From Isoetes taiwanensis (taxonomy: Eukaryota > Streptophyta > Lycopodiopsida > Isoetales > Isoetaceae), in contig JAJEKV010000286.1 of assembly GCA_021234155.1 (NCBI GenBank), forward strand, positions 1-64,000: a DNA stretch of 64,000 nucleotides, given 5' to 3'. The position numbers and the translations under genes are program-made. The notes beneath the pieces were generated by a model that saw only the letters and a list, made by a program, of their open reading frames with translations, was not told the DNA's origin and did not search any database. Within the stretch, counting starts at the first letter, position 1; each line of letters starts with the position of its first letter. Of the stretch, positions 1 through 10,996 are shown piece after piece.

Positions 1-1130
1 ATATTTATAAAGGTTTGACGGTGATGTCGTTTGAAATGCGTGACTTGGCTCAGGCTGATGATGAATCGTGTTACCAAAATTACAAGAGTATATGTAAATG
101 CGGATGGGTGGCAGCTGGTACGGAACACACCACCAGGTATACACAATACCTAAAATGGCGTTAGAAATTCTATCAGAAATTTAGTGGAATTTAAAATATT
201 TTGTTTGGCGCTTCGTAGTCTCTACCCGGGATTCAATCATTTCAAGGCTGCCAACAAGCGGGTTATATACATAATGCCATTCCAATTTCGTACCGATACA
301 TTCCAGTCTCCCTTGAACGATTTACAAACCCGACCCACTGCGGCTTACGGCAATCAGGGTTGTGGATAAGTAGTTCACCATGTTAAATTTGGAAGCAAAT
401 GCGCCGCGGTAAGAAAGAACTCGAGGAACAAACAGGATCATACAAAGGCGCCAAAGGAAAGACAAAGGAAGCTAAGAAAAGAATTGTAAAGAGTACGCGT
501 GCAGAGGGAGGATCACCGAGAGCGGCCTCTACCGGCAGTCGGATGGTATTAAAATTATTATCTTCATTTCATAGCACCACTAAGAAACATCTACTTGGCC
601 CGATAAAAAAGAGGTTTTACTAGATTATCTATTGGGATGACACAATGGAGCCCGGCTGATACTTGGCGAATTTGCCAGAAGATTTACCAAGCCGAGCATT
701 TGTGGTCGGCGCAACCCCGGGGAGCTTCCATTCAACTTGTGAAGAGTCTAACAGCAATGACAGTTTTAAGCGACCAAGTCAGTTTGCTTTATGGTGTATA
801 GAGGAAGCATTAATACCCGAAGTGCTAATCTGGCCAGTGCTGGGGTTTTGGTAAAGCTGTGGGTGTTCATCCTAGGAATCTTACCCAAAGCAAAATTGAA
901 AGGGGAAGATATAGATTACAAAGGGAAATGGGTTTTGTACAAAGAGTTAGAAGAAGCAGGTCATAGAACTTGTCTGCGACGGCAATTTTTTGGACGAAAA
1001 AAGTAGGGAGTCTCTCAAATGCAAAAAGGATGTTAAGTTGAGGAAGATTTGGAGCGAAGAAATGTAAGAGAGGATCATGCCACTCACTATCCCCGGAAGA
1101 ATCCAGGTTATTTCATTTCTTCATCTTCAC
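1..1130. other. Unassigned region, no recognised gene
   Basis: Short open frames only (longest 74 codons, 399-623 plus strand, Lys/Arg-rich). None has a recognisable domain, and no splice-linked set of exons could be assembled. The frame at 791-1006 ends in a basic tail. The first bases of the window (TTTATAAAGG) are reminiscent of plant Helitron 5' ends, but the terminal TC falls outside the window, so this cannot be called. Confidence 0.3.
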
Positions 1131-1672
1131 CACATTTTTTATTGTTAATGTGGTATGTGTGGTTAGTGATTACTTGTGATATGTGGTTCTTTGTGGTTAG
1201 TGATTGCTGGTGTGTGTGCCTATTATTAATCTTTGTGATATATGATATGTGCTTTCCCTAGTGTGGTGAAGGGGCTTGCGTGGTGTGAAATAAATCTTTG
1301 TCAATATATGCTTTGTGGTGCCTAGTGTGGTGAATAACATGGTGTAAAATACACTTTGTAATGTATGCTATGTGGTGCCTAGTGTGGTGAAAAATATGGT
1401 GTAAAATAAATGCTCTAAATATCCTGGCTTTGTGGTGCCTAGTGTGGTGAATAACATGGTGTAAAAATAAATGTAATATATGCTATGTGGTCCCTAGTGT
1501 GGTGAATAACATGGTGTGGTGTCTAGTGTGTGGTGCCCGATTGTGGTGCCCCTAGTGTGGTGCCTAGTGTGGTTAAAAATATGAATTGTAAAATAAATCT
1601 TTGTAATATATTCTATGTGGTGCCTAGTGTGGTGAATACGAGGTGTAAGATGAATAATGCGTAATATATGCT
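1130..1672. repeat. Degenerate GT-rich minisatellite
   Basis: The core TGTGGTGCCTAGTGTGGTGA recurs about seven times, usually followed by an A-rich spacer containing ATGGTGTAAAATAAA and a TAATATATGCTATG segment, giving irregular units of roughly 60-70 bases. The left flank (1140-1260) has a simpler GTGGTTAGTGATT pattern. Units vary in length and some are internally deleted (1500-1560), so this is an old, non-homogenised array. Confidence 0.85.
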
Positions 1673-1679
1673 ATGTTTA

Positions 1680-2990
1680 ATAGAAATCTCTTTGTTTAAT
1701 TAGCGAGGGGTGAAAGTGACACCACAGAAAAAATTACATTAAGGATGAATGAATGGAATGGGGAGAGAATCATTGGAAATCTGTCACATCAAATGCAAAG
1801 GTCAATCATTCAAAAGCTGGCTGTCACCCGGGGAAGCATTGGGAAAAAACCATAAATCTAGTTTTGCATGCGGACATTGGCTTATCACAATCCGCTATGC
1901 GGGAAGAAGAAGGAGAACACGAGCACAAACAATTTCACCGGTTCAAATCAGTCGCATCTGGTAGGACCTACTGGAGCAAATAAACCAGGAACAGAGGCGG
2001 ATATTAGAGGGCGGAGGACCCATGAATTCGAGGTATTCTAGGCTTAAAACATAGGTTAATTTCTGATGGGCTTAAAAGAATTAGAAGCCAAAGGCGGTGA
2101 TAGGCGGTTGCCTTTCTTTGTAGTAGATGTTGTTTTACGGATGATGTTGTTTACGGATGCGGTCGGGGGAGACTTAGCAGAGCTGGGTGCTTGTGCGTGA
2201 GGGGTTGTGGGGGTGGTGTATGATTAGAGGATGAGTTCTCAGCTCTCCCGGGCTTGAGAAAGCGGATATGTTCATCCAACTAAAGCGAGGAAATGATCCA
2301 TGCTTGACCATTAAAAAGTGCTCGGCGAGGGCGGATGCATGGGACACAACAACCTGAGAGAATACTTTATGAATCTGTATCATAAGTGGGGGAAGCGAAA
2401 AGCTCATGTTTTAGTGTTCTTTGGATTACACCAACTATTCAGCGAGAAACACTTGATGAAGTCTTGAGCGTGCTTGGAAGAAGAAGAGTTCACGGATCTC
2501 ACAATCACGGGGATCTGATTGAGGCCCGATAGCTTGTATGTCATCTCTAATGCATTTTGATAATACTAGAAGCTTCGGGGTTATAGTTTTCCCGATTTTT
2601 CTGCATACTTCATTTCATAAGAAGTATGAACTATTCTCTGCGGGTATGGTAGATTTCCATATGTATTTTTCTCCCTTTGAAATATAAAACAAGCGTTTGC
2701 ATCACCTGACTTCACCACCGGTTTTCACCGCGGCTTTTCACCTGATTTCACCATAATCAGCCCGGGGGGCATTGACCATTTTTGACCGGCCGAGAAAATG
2801 GAATGGCTCTCAGATTCTGATAGTATCTTGTTGATTTTGGTGGCGGCAATATATGGATCCCAAATTAGGTCCACGAATTGATATGAAAGTATTAGGAAAA
2901 TCCACTTACTGTGGCAATTGTGTAAAGGGTACTTTTATGAATATAAAGAAGTTTCTGTTTTGCATTCTCATTTTTTATGCTTCAGTTACA
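1680..2990. other. Unassigned region, no recognised gene
   Basis: Open frames of at most 77 codons on either strand, none with recognisable domain content. A G-rich stretch at 2160-2240 and a CACC-rich stretch at 2700-2770 (TTCACCNNNTTTTCACC) are simple-sequence features. Nothing else is supported. Confidence 0.3.
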
Positions 2991-3006
2991 GAAATTTATA
3001 CTTGAA

Positions 3007-3035
3007 CTAGTAATGGTGCCGGCGTTCTTTGGGTA
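3007..3035 (-). mobile_element. Helitron 3' end (degraded hairpin)
   Basis: Read on the minus strand, this ends in ...GGCACCATTACTAG followed by T, the same terminal block as the better-preserved ends at 12225 and 36934. Helitron 3' ends are known to finish in CTRR, usually CTAG, next to a T and shortly after a GC hairpin. Here the hairpin has decayed. The element body would extend to the right of 3007. Confidence 0.6.
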
Positions 3036-3204
3036 TACGTGGGGAAAGCTTTTATGTGAGCGAAAGCATTTGGTTTCAAACTCCTTGTCATAAATAAAAT
3101 TCAATATAATTAGCAAATTTATAGAGAAGTTATCATTAGTTATCACGTACTCTACTCCACGTTTAAGTTGTGCCTATGGGCTCTCAAAAACTTTGGGCCT
3201 CATT

Positions 3205-3236
3205 AACTATAGAAAAAGTGCCCAGCGTTGTTGGGC
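3205..3236 (-). mobile_element. Inner Helitron-type terminal hairpin
   Basis: The plus strand reads CTATAG, five A, then GTGCCCAGC-GTT-GTTGGGC. The arms at 3220-3226 and 3230-3236 pair with one G-T, with the same three-base loop as the ends at 12236 and 36946. The terminal tetranucleotide is CTATAG rather than CTAG. It sits about 200 bases inside the end at 3007 and looks like a second 3' end in the same orientation. Confidence 0.55.
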
Positions 3237-3334
3237 TCAGTCTGAAATCTGTTAATGAACTTATAGCTCATGTTAATCAGCAATAGGCTCAGATAGAAAC
3301 CCGTCAATGAACTTACCAGCTATTGTTTAATTCG

Positions 3335-3662
3335 TTCATATTGTAAGTAACCTTGCTTAAGCACACTAAGTTTCATGCATCTACATTAATTATTGTTTGT
3401 CAATGAATTTACTACATCCAATCTAGCATTCCGGCCAAAGATCAAATATTATTAAGTATTACGATTATTGCAAGCGTTGTGCTTTCGTAAGTCATATGTT
3501 TCATATTGTAAGTAACCTTGCTTAAGCACACTAAGTTTCATGCACATCTACATTAATTATTGTTTGTCAATGAATTTACTACATTCAATCTAGCATTCCA
3601 GCAAAGATCAAATATTATTAAGTATTGCAGTATTCCAAACGTTGTGCTACGTAAGTCATATG
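3335..3662. repeat. Tandem duplication, period 165
   Basis: The sequence beginning TTCATATTGTAAGTAACC at 3335 recurs at 3500 and runs on to GTAAGTCATATG (3662). The copies differ by a few substitutions and small indels. No coding content is evident in either copy. Confidence 0.9.
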
Positions 3663-5229
3663 TTTTGCACAAAAGGCACTACTGCCCCAAATAATAAATT
3701 TGTTGCTTCATTTACAAAAGATGTTTTCGCGTTGGAATATCATGACCTGACCACGTACAAATGGGACAGTCCTAAAATGGTCGATGGTACTTGGTGTTCA
3801 ATGTCTTTAAGCTTATCAGCATATAAATCCTGCATTTTTTGTATGTGCTGCCCTGAGAAGCGCTAGTTATTGTCTTCAATTTGACTAACATCTTATCTCT
3901 TTCTTTCGATAGTGTTTCTCCTTTTGAAGCTCAATTAGCTTTCTTTTTCAAAATCTTTGTTTGTACCAACTAAATCGGATTTCTAAGCAAGCGCGCATTT
4001 ATGTTACAATGAAGAGCAAAAGCAAGCCCACATTATGGTTATTACTTTCATGATGCTTTAATTATAATAAAAAAATCAACTTTCTTTTGAGCTATTTGTT
4101 TGTAACTTTTTGTCCAAGTTGTCTTGCAAACAATTGTGCTCAAATAGGTTTTATCTGGAGACCATGTATTCGGTGATTTTACATGAAGGCGAAATGATCT
4201 GAGGGAAATAGAAAGCATAAGGGACATGTCAAATTGGTGAAGAATGGTTAATCAAGTCTGCTCTAGATGTCCTAGATGCCTATAAATCCTGTGGCACCTT
4301 GATCCTTGCCAAATAATTCTTCAACTTCTCAACACTCTGATGCAGCAAAGCAGCACTCTAGCAATCAATCATTTGTAAATTTTTGCCTTATAAACTGTGT
4401 GATTTTTATCAGGTCTAGCTGTTTTCCCAAGGCCCTCAAGTTGAGCCAAGTTGCTCTGCTGCGTAAATGCTCCGTGTAAACAGTATTTAGCCTGCACGGC
4501 GTTAACTCTCTCCACTTGGCTAAGATCTGGTTTTTGTGGATTGGTTGTATACCTTATAATAATGAAAGGCCTACATGTTTGACATTGGAGAGCTGAAGAG
4601 ATTCATATAGTGATCAAGAATGGCTAAAGCTGCCTCTGTAGAAGGTTCTATTTGCCAGAAATTTAGTACTGCATATTCTTGCAATCATTCTCTCAGCTGG
4701 GCCTCTAAATAAAGACCAGACTATAGTTAGATATAAAAGCTTTATGTAAACGGAATGAAAAGGAGGTGACTAAAGCAATAAAGCAAGAATGCGAGAAACC
4801 GTTCTCGTAAATCAACCGCGCTGTAATGCTCTATGCAGCTACCAATTACTCTCTGAGACCACCAACATAGAATCTATGTACTGCCAAAGCTTCAATCCAG
4901 AAAACCTTTCTACAAAATCGAACAGAAATCAAACCTTTCTTTCTTTGTTTGGCTTTACGATAGAACTGGCCTGCATGTCCCTGAGCCACGAAGGAAAGCT
5001 AAGCCTTTGATGGGAAGAAAAATATTTGGTTAAAAGCTGTGTTAGGAAGGTTCTGCCAGATCTGTAGATGCCACAGTCGCCAAAGCTGAAGCCTGAACCA
5101 CCATCGGCACGACTGACATAGAGCAAAAACATCAACAATTAAATAAATGTAAACAATTAAATAAATGCCCATCCAACAGGTAATAAGAAATGCAAAAGGG
5201 ACCTGGGATGCAGTCAAGATCCAACATTC
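3663..5229. other. Unassigned region
   Basis: No frame longer than 75 codons and no recognised domain. The 3642-3866 frame starts inside the tandem duplication and has nonspecific composition. I see no repeats or RNA genes here. Confidence 0.3.
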
Positions 5230-5341
5230 AACTCCGCATGGATACCTTAGCAAGCTCTGATTTAAGAAACATACAGCTTCATGTTAACTCTGCATGGATA
5301 CCTTAGCAAGCTCTGATTTAAGAAACATACAGCTTCATGTT
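5230..5341. repeat. 56-bp tandem duplication
   Basis: Two adjacent copies (5230-5285 and 5286-5341) start AACTC and include GCATGGATACCTTAGC and AGAAACATACAGCTTCATG. They are near identical (one C/T difference), so the duplication is recent. Confidence 0.95.
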
Positions 5342-5839
5342 AACTCCCTTAGGATGTTAACAAATGCTTTGGTTTCATCCATTGTTTTCATGTGACATCC
5401 TATGAAAATAAAATCAAATTTATAGATTATCAAATGCCTTAGAACAACAAAGAATCTTAGGTTTACCTTGTTCCTCTTAATGCCCTTCAATACCTGAACT
5501 GCAAAACTTCTTGAAGAAGACCTGTAGCATAAAACATAAAGAAATCATCAGTAACTTACGACACAACAAAAGCACCAGAAGCGCAGATAATGTTTCTAAG
5601 AAAATACCACATCCATCTCCTCTTACCATTTAAACTTACGCTTAATAATAAAAATCAAAGAGGCAAATAATGTTAAAACTTTTTGATCTTTGCTACCTCT
5701 GCCAAAGTCGCCTGCCGAGACCTTATGCATAGCGATCGTGAATATTTAATCCAGAATGATGGATGGATGGCTTTAGATCCAAGTTCTTGCAGGATGCTGA
5801 TGTGCAAATCCATTTTCTCGCTCCTTCCTCTACTTGTAG

Positions 5840-6160
5840 TTAAACCCCGTCTTTGAGTTGAGATTGAAGAGCAAGTCGCTTATCTCTGGTGAATAAATCG
5901 TCCTCATCGATCTGGAGCTTGCGCCATACTACGGAGGAAAAGCTCTTCGTTGCCCTTTTTTCTAAACTTGGTATGGGCCTTTGCTGTTCTGAAGCTTCCA
6001 CCCAAGCCATAGCCGCCTTGAAGCCATCACCGATAGCAGAAGAGGAGATGCCATCACAGAGAGTTGGAGGAGGTGCATCTGCTCGAAGCCCGTAGTGCTG
6101 GAAGGTGCAAGCCGCCTTCGCGAACCCTAGCCAAAAAAACAAATTAATCTCAAAGAAACT
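5840..6160 (-). CDS. Possible first exon of an unidentified gene
   Basis: This is a minus-strand open frame of 100 codons starting at 6142. It begins in hydrophobic residues (MFFWLGFAKAAC) and continues with a mixed charged part containing SSVVWRKLQIDEDDLFTRD. It lies directly downstream of a telo-box and site-II pair (6195-6236), as expected for the start of a plant gene. The segment 5700-5835 downstream also has coding-like character in another frame (ILQELGSKAIHPSFW), so further exons or a frame break are likely. A diverged relative of the 5' part lies at 14690-14905. No family recognised. Confidence 0.35.
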   Translation of the reverse strand, partial: SFFEINLFFWLGFAKAACTFQHYGLRADAPPPTLCDGISSSAIGDGFKAAMAWVEASEQQRPIPSLEKRATKSFSSVVWRKLQIDEDDLFTRDKRLALQSQLKDGV

Positions 6161-6194
6161 TACGTGGCATCATCTCCTCCGTTGGCTTGATCAA

Positions 6195-6236
6195 ATCTGG
6201 GCCGTCAAAAATTTTAGGGTTTTATGCACGACATAC
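6195..6236 (-). promoter_or_regulatory. Telo-box and site-II promoter elements
   Basis: The plus strand contains TGGGCC (site II) at 6199-6204 and TTAGGGTTT, the complement of the AAACCCTAA telo-box, at about 6214-6222. In plants this pair is typical of promoters of translation and cell-growth genes. Position and orientation suit transcription leftward into the 5840-6160 frame. Confidence 0.5.
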
Positions 6237-6279
6237 ACTAAAACTTTATAATAAAGGATGTTGAATGAATTCCAAGGTA

Positions 6280-6790
6280 TAACTGGATTAAACTGAATTA
6301 AACTGAATTAAACTTGCACAAGGCCTGTTAGACATATGGGTGAGATCAAAGAAAGGCACTAAGGCCTGTGGTATCTGTTTTTAGAAACATGCCTGTGGTA
6401 AAACAGAATTAGAAATTTACACAAGGCACAAATTTACACAAGACACAAAGCCATTATAAACTATTTTCTCGATTAAACAAAAGGCACAAGGCCTGGATTA
6501 CAGTCGGCACAAGGCCATCATATGTTAAAAGCGAAGATCCGCGAATACTTGAGAATTAGAAATTTACACAAGGTTCAAAAGGCACAAAAGCGCCATCATA
6601 TATTCAAAAAGGCACTAAGGCCATCATATATTACAAAAAGAGGCACTAAGGCACGTATCACAAGGGGTGAGTTCACAAGGGGTGAGATCAAATGAAGGCA
6701 CTAAGGCCTATATACCATCGTTTTTCAAAAAAAAAATACAAAGGCACAAAAGGCACGTAGACTAACTTGATCAAAAAAAAAAAAAGGTGC
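6280..6790. repeat. Degenerate AAGGCAC-type repeat region
   Basis: The region opens with three TAAACTGAAT units (6285-6315). It then carries many irregularly spaced copies of GGCAC(A/T)AAGGC, often with ATTTACACAAGG or ATCATATATT beside them. A-runs at 6729 and 6772 interrupt it. There is no constant period, so it reads as an old scrambled satellite. No coding sequence seen. Confidence 0.7.
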
Positions 6791-6919
6791 CTTACGGTAG
6801 GGACTTCAAGCTTCATCGTAAGAAAAAGTGAAAATTAGTTTAGAATACATAAAAAGAAAGCAAAAATTTAATGCATGCATGCTACTTACTACGTAGAACA
6901 TTTTGGGTTCAAAAAAACT

Positions 6920-7222
6920 TCATGTTCTTCTTAGTCTTCTACCTCTTCTTCTTCTTCTTGATGCGGTCTTCCCTTTCGATTCGTTATCGAGAATCTTGGG
7001 AATCAAATTGATCATCGAAGAAGCTTCATCAGAAGGAATCCGAAAGTAGAGGAGGATTCCACCTCTTACGAAAGCTTCAGAAAGATCTTGAGCTTTAGGA
7101 AGAGGTGGAATCGGACTGAAACTCGAGGCTCGGGGCTCGAAGTGCCTTGGGCTCTGGGGTTGAGACTCCGGCAAATGGTAATTTGGCCAAGATCCTATTT
7201 CATAGCGGTCATTTTGTGCCAA
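6920..7222 (-). CDS. Possible exon beside a GC-rich island
   Basis: A 100-codon minus-strand frame reaches out of a GC-rich island (7080-7340) that is unlike its AT-rich surroundings. It is Pro/Ser-rich near the start and ends in an Arg-rich tail (SRRRRRRGRRLRRT) encoded by a CTT-type simple repeat, so the C-terminus may be fortuitous. The island may be a first-exon/promoter region. No family recognised. Confidence 0.25.
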   Translation of the reverse strand: MAQNDRYEIGSWPNYHLPESQPQSPRHFEPRASSFSPIPPLPKAQDLSEAFVRGGILLYFRIPSDEASSMINLIPKILDNESKGKTASRRRRRGRRLRRT

Positions 7223-7552
7223 AGGTGTGGCGATTTCGGCTTAGGGGGAGGGAAGGCGAGGCGAGAGGGGGAGAGAGCGGTGGAGGGGAAGGCGGCGGCC
7301 AGCGGCGCCGACGATACGATTTGGAAGGAATTGGGCCCGATGCTTCTCCTTCGACCATAGCCTATAAAGGCTGGCGTGAAATTAATTCATAGAGCCTCAC
7401 GATTTTAGGATTTCATTACCATTAGCATCTTTATTCCTTAAGATTTAGTACCATTAGCATCTTTATTCCTAAAGATTTAGTAGGCAACTAATAATAACCT
7501 CGAAAGGACCATTATTTTATTTTCTAAAAAACATAAAAATATATATAGCTCC

Positions 7553-8000
7553 AACGTGCCACCTACGATGCACCACATGATTCATCACATGATTCACCAA
7601 ATGCACCGCATGATTCACCACATGCACCATTTGCATCACCAAACATGTTGGTCAATGAAAGTCAAACATGTAACAAAGGTCATGTAAAGGCTCAAGCATG
7701 CCAAGGTGGCTCAAATATGCCACCTAGGCTCCAACATGCCAAGGTGGCTCAAACATGCCGCGTAAGCTCCAACGTGCCACCTACGATGCACCACATGATT
7801 CAACACATGATTCACCAAATTCACCTCATGATTCACCACATGCACCATTTGCATCACCAAACATGTTGGTCAATGAAAGTCAAACATGCCCGCGTAAGCT
7901 CCAACTTGCCACCTACGATTTACCACATGATTCACCACATGTTTCACCAAATGCACCACATGATTCACCACATGCACCATTTGCATCACCACATCTATCA
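7553..8000. repeat. CACCACATGATT tandem array
   Basis: Three long units start at GTGCCACCTACGATGCACC or its variants (about 7556, 7775 and 7907). Each carries a run of (C/A)ACATGATTCACC words followed by CACCATTTGCATCACC; the first two end in AACATGTTGGTCAATG. The intervening segment also has CAAGGTGGCTCAAACATGCC repeats. The 121- and 129-codon plus-strand frames here are His/Met-rich translations of the array, not genes. Confidence 0.9.
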
Positions 8001-8304
8001 CGACATGTAACACCACATTGTCATGAATCTTTGAATACATCAATTTCTTACGGAGATTTGAACTCCACGAGTGTTGCTACAGTCACGAGGAAAAAGTCTA
8101 TTGTATACAATAGTATACAACAATGTACATTAGAGTGTCAATGAAAGAATAGGTTACAAGAATAACCTCTTTGGTTACAATAATACAAACATGTGATTAC
8201 AAGTAAAGATCTATTGATCTGTCAACCTCGACTTCATTACTACGACAAGCGTGCTTCACAACATCAATCATCATTGGCGGCGTGTCCAACGGCTCGCAAC
8301 TAGA

Positions 8305-8390
8305 AATTGGTACACCACGCAACAAACATATCGGGCCTCACATTGGATGAGTAATACCTTCAAATTTCTGAACTCACCTTGCATTGGGAT
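8305..8390. repeat. Non-tandem flank of the CACCACATG family
   Basis: The block containing GCAACAAACATATCGGGC and ACCTTCAAATTTCTGAA recurs with changes at 23545-23625, where it again follows a short CACCACATG array. The array plus this flank therefore belong to one dispersed element of unknown class. Confidence 0.75.
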
Positions 8391-8543
8391 AGTATGTCCA
8401 AGTCTACCATTCTTACTTGACCACAACTTTCTTTACGAAGACACATATAGCGGGACCACCACGACCCGGCAATCGGGGTGAGTGGGGACTTGTAATTTTC
8501 TTGTTGTGCGCTTTATGGTGCCAGGAATTTTGTGTTTGCATCC

Positions 8544-9175
8544 TCAACAAAACTCATGGCGGGCTCCGGAGCCCTTGTACATTTCTAGGCTTTCAAAATG
8601 GTACACACGGTGACATTTAAGCGGGTGACCTCCAAGACCTACAATGACATACACTTTGTCGGTCTTGCGCGATAACATCTTTGGCGAGAATGGTACATTC
8701 GAAATTGCAAGTTGAGGGGTGCAACGGTTTGTCCTTTGAAGCAAGCTCGTTAAAGCGGTAATGTGTAAATGGCGGATCCATGAAATGGAACCTACGTTCC
8801 ATGTCATGCTTGATCGAAATTGGTGCATACACACGCCAAAGTCAAAGATGCGGTAAAACAAGATGATTTAAGAAACAACGAGAAGACTTCAAATCTGGAG
8901 TTGTTTATATTAAATTACTAACCTCATGAAGAAATGGACTATCATCCTTTGAACCAATCCCTACTTTTCTCCAATATTACGATTGCCTCTTGATCAAGCA
9001 CAAGAGGCTCTGGCACATCCTTTAAACACTTCAAGTGGCAAGTGTTTGCGGTGGGATGTGCGCTCTTAACTGCTAGGTCCTCGTCTTTGGTGGTGTAAGT
9101 TTACATTCAGCAAATGGAAGATCATTGAAAACCTTGAGGAACATTGAAATAGCCAAGAAATGAACAATTGAAGTA
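8544..9175 (-). pseudogene. Unidentified coding-like sequence, frame-broken
   Basis: On the minus strand, coding-like sequence runs from about 9175 (FNDLPFAECKLT) through VPEPLVLDQEAIVILE to DDSPFLHE, ending at a plausible donor (GAG|GTTAGT, near 8920). It resumes after about 8870 with ISIKHDMERRFHFMDPPF and ECTILAKDVIAQD. At least two frame changes are needed, one of them around 8950. Residue composition is protein-like, with few stops in the consensus path. I do not recognise the family. It may be the 3' part of the gene at 9390-10580. Confidence 0.4.
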
Positions 9176-9389
9176 AAACTTTGTTTATATTAAAAGTCAA
9201 GAGAGGTTACATCATATACACAATAATACTATTTCTAGGCTTTAGTTCTATGTTTTTCATCATATTAATACAAATTTGACTCTCGGTGTCAAACATATTG
9301 ACATTTTGTTGCTTTTCGACATAACTTTGCACATTCCACGCCTTGACAACCCCGAAGCCAAACCTTTAGATCATTCATGAGGAAATTGC

Positions 9390-10580
9390 CATCTACTCAT
9401 CGGGGTTCATTTGTTTTGGACAGATCATGGTGTTTGGCGCATTGAGGTACCCTTTGTATCTCTTTGTCATCAATGAGAAGCCACGTTCTCTTTTGTGAAA
9501 CACGGAATTAAAATAAGTAGACCTTTTTTGGGGTGCTTCAAAAAATTGGCTTTTCTTTGTTAAATAAATTTGTGTTGAATACGGTGATCGACTCCATATG
9601 AACTTGAATTTGTCCTTGTGTTTCATCAATGCTCCCTTAACTATGACTCTCAAGTTTTTGAGCTGCGCATTTGGACCAAAGTGCTATATGAAAATTACAT
9701 TTGCACCAATCTATGAACTCGGCCCGGCTGGTCTAGTTACTACCCACTTGGTTACGTGTGTGATCAACTTAACATCATCTTCTTTGGCGGTGGGTATGGA
9801 CTCACTCTTGTCATAGCTTCTACCGAACTCCATTGTAGTAAAAACAAAGCGGATTGGGCTTAACCTTGTAGTCTTACGCATGGGCCGAGTTGGTGCGGCT
9901 GGAAACTTACGCCGGCATTTCTTGGTAGGGCTGGAAACTACTTCAGCATCTATTCGTCTGAGGGATGGAAAAACGCTTGAGAATGTCTTGGAGGTGTCTT
10001 TTGCTTGGAATTACGCTCTTGCTTTTTCTCGAGACACTTCCGGTGCAAAAATTTAACAGATTCGGTAACTATATGGGTCAAATTAAAAGAAGACAGGCAC
10101 AAAAGGTTGGAAGTTACCTTGTGACTTACATTCCACGAAAGCGATTTGTTGAGATCATAACCTGATGCATCTGGCTGATTTGGCCGGATTGGTGTGGAGC
10201 ATGACTTAATGCATCTGTTGATGCGGCGATTCTTGTCGGTTGGAGCACCTACTAGAGCTTGACTTGATGCACCTACTGATTTGTTGACATCTTGATTTGT
10301 CCGGCTTCTGTAACCTGATGCATCTTCGATTTGCAGAGTTTCTATCGTGTCTAATGCTTTCGAGAAGGGGGTGCGAGTGTCTTGTCCCCTAGCGACCACA
10401 TTGTACATCTATATCTACAAAGTAGGGATGAAGAAGTAAGCTACATATCCCAATTGCATTAAACAAGACTTGGTTACCTTTGAGGGTGAAAATAATTCCC
10501 TTTTTGGTGTGCTAGATGGACTCACATAGTCATTGCCACCGGTATGAGCAGTTAGACCTGAATTAGTAAGCGGCACCATG
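9390..10580 (-). pseudogene. Unidentified multi-exon gene remnant
   Basis: Minus-strand reading gives linked exons: exon A (about 10580-10478, ends CTCAAAG|GTAACC); exon B (10408-10130, acceptor ATATAG, donor AAT|GTAAGT); and exon C (from 10068, acceptor CCATATAG). The frame then changes near 9955 and runs on through VSSPTKKCRRKFPAAP, MEFGRSYDKSESIPTAKED, VKLITHVTKWVV and, after stops near 9710-9690, NLRVIVKGALMKHKDKFKF to a stop at 9393. The product would be basic and Ser/Pro-rich, possibly nuclear. Exon B carries a short repeat, DASGY. Consistent splice sites argue for a real gene; stops and frame shifts argue that it is broken. Family unknown. Confidence 0.45.
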
Positions 10581-10674
10581 CTCGCAAACCACGGAATTGA
10601 ATCACAATTGATTGTAACTATGCTTTGGTTTTTAACTAAGTTCAGACTTTTTACTCTCTTTCACGATGTTCTGT

Positions 10675-10927
10675 TTTTATATATCTAAAGTGTCCCCTAA
10701 AATGAGCGGCGATCTCATCCCGAGGGGGCACTTTAGATACCTAAAAACTGAGGAGAAGCAAAGACTAAGCCAACCAGGATCTTGTTTTATGTCGGGGCTT
10801 ACTCCCTTTTGAGTTTCTGCTTGAGGTATCTAATTAAGCCACACGGTGGCGATGTCATCCCTAGGGGGCAAATTAGATACGATAAAGAAAGCGAAGGAGA
10901 CTAAGCAGGGCTTACTCTCTTTTGAGC
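10675..10927. repeat. Two tandem hairpin-forming units
   Basis: Unit 1 has arms TATCTAAAGTG (10682-10692) and CACTTTAGATA (10729-10739). Unit 2 has arms GTATCTAATT (10826-10835) and AATTAGATAC (10871-10880). Both loops share GGCGAT(C/G)TCATCC and AGGGGGCA, and both units end in GGGCTTACTC(C/T)(C/T)TTTTGAG. The stem sequences differ between units while pairing is kept. Function unknown. Confidence 0.7.
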
Positions 10928-10996
10928 TACCTATAAGTGCTCACACATGTAAGTGCCTCGGTAGCTTGAAGTTGCTTTTGATCCTCCTACTCACAC

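Noticed and set aside
1-60. Possible Helitron 5' end at the window start (TTTATAAAGG)
   Set aside because: The diagnostic TC and upstream flank lie outside the window; cannot be tested.
7645-8144. 121- and 129-codon His/Met/Pro-rich frames, possible metal-binding protein
   Set aside because: The residues follow from CAC/CAT/ATG words of the tandem array, the two frames overlap, and there is no start context or domain.
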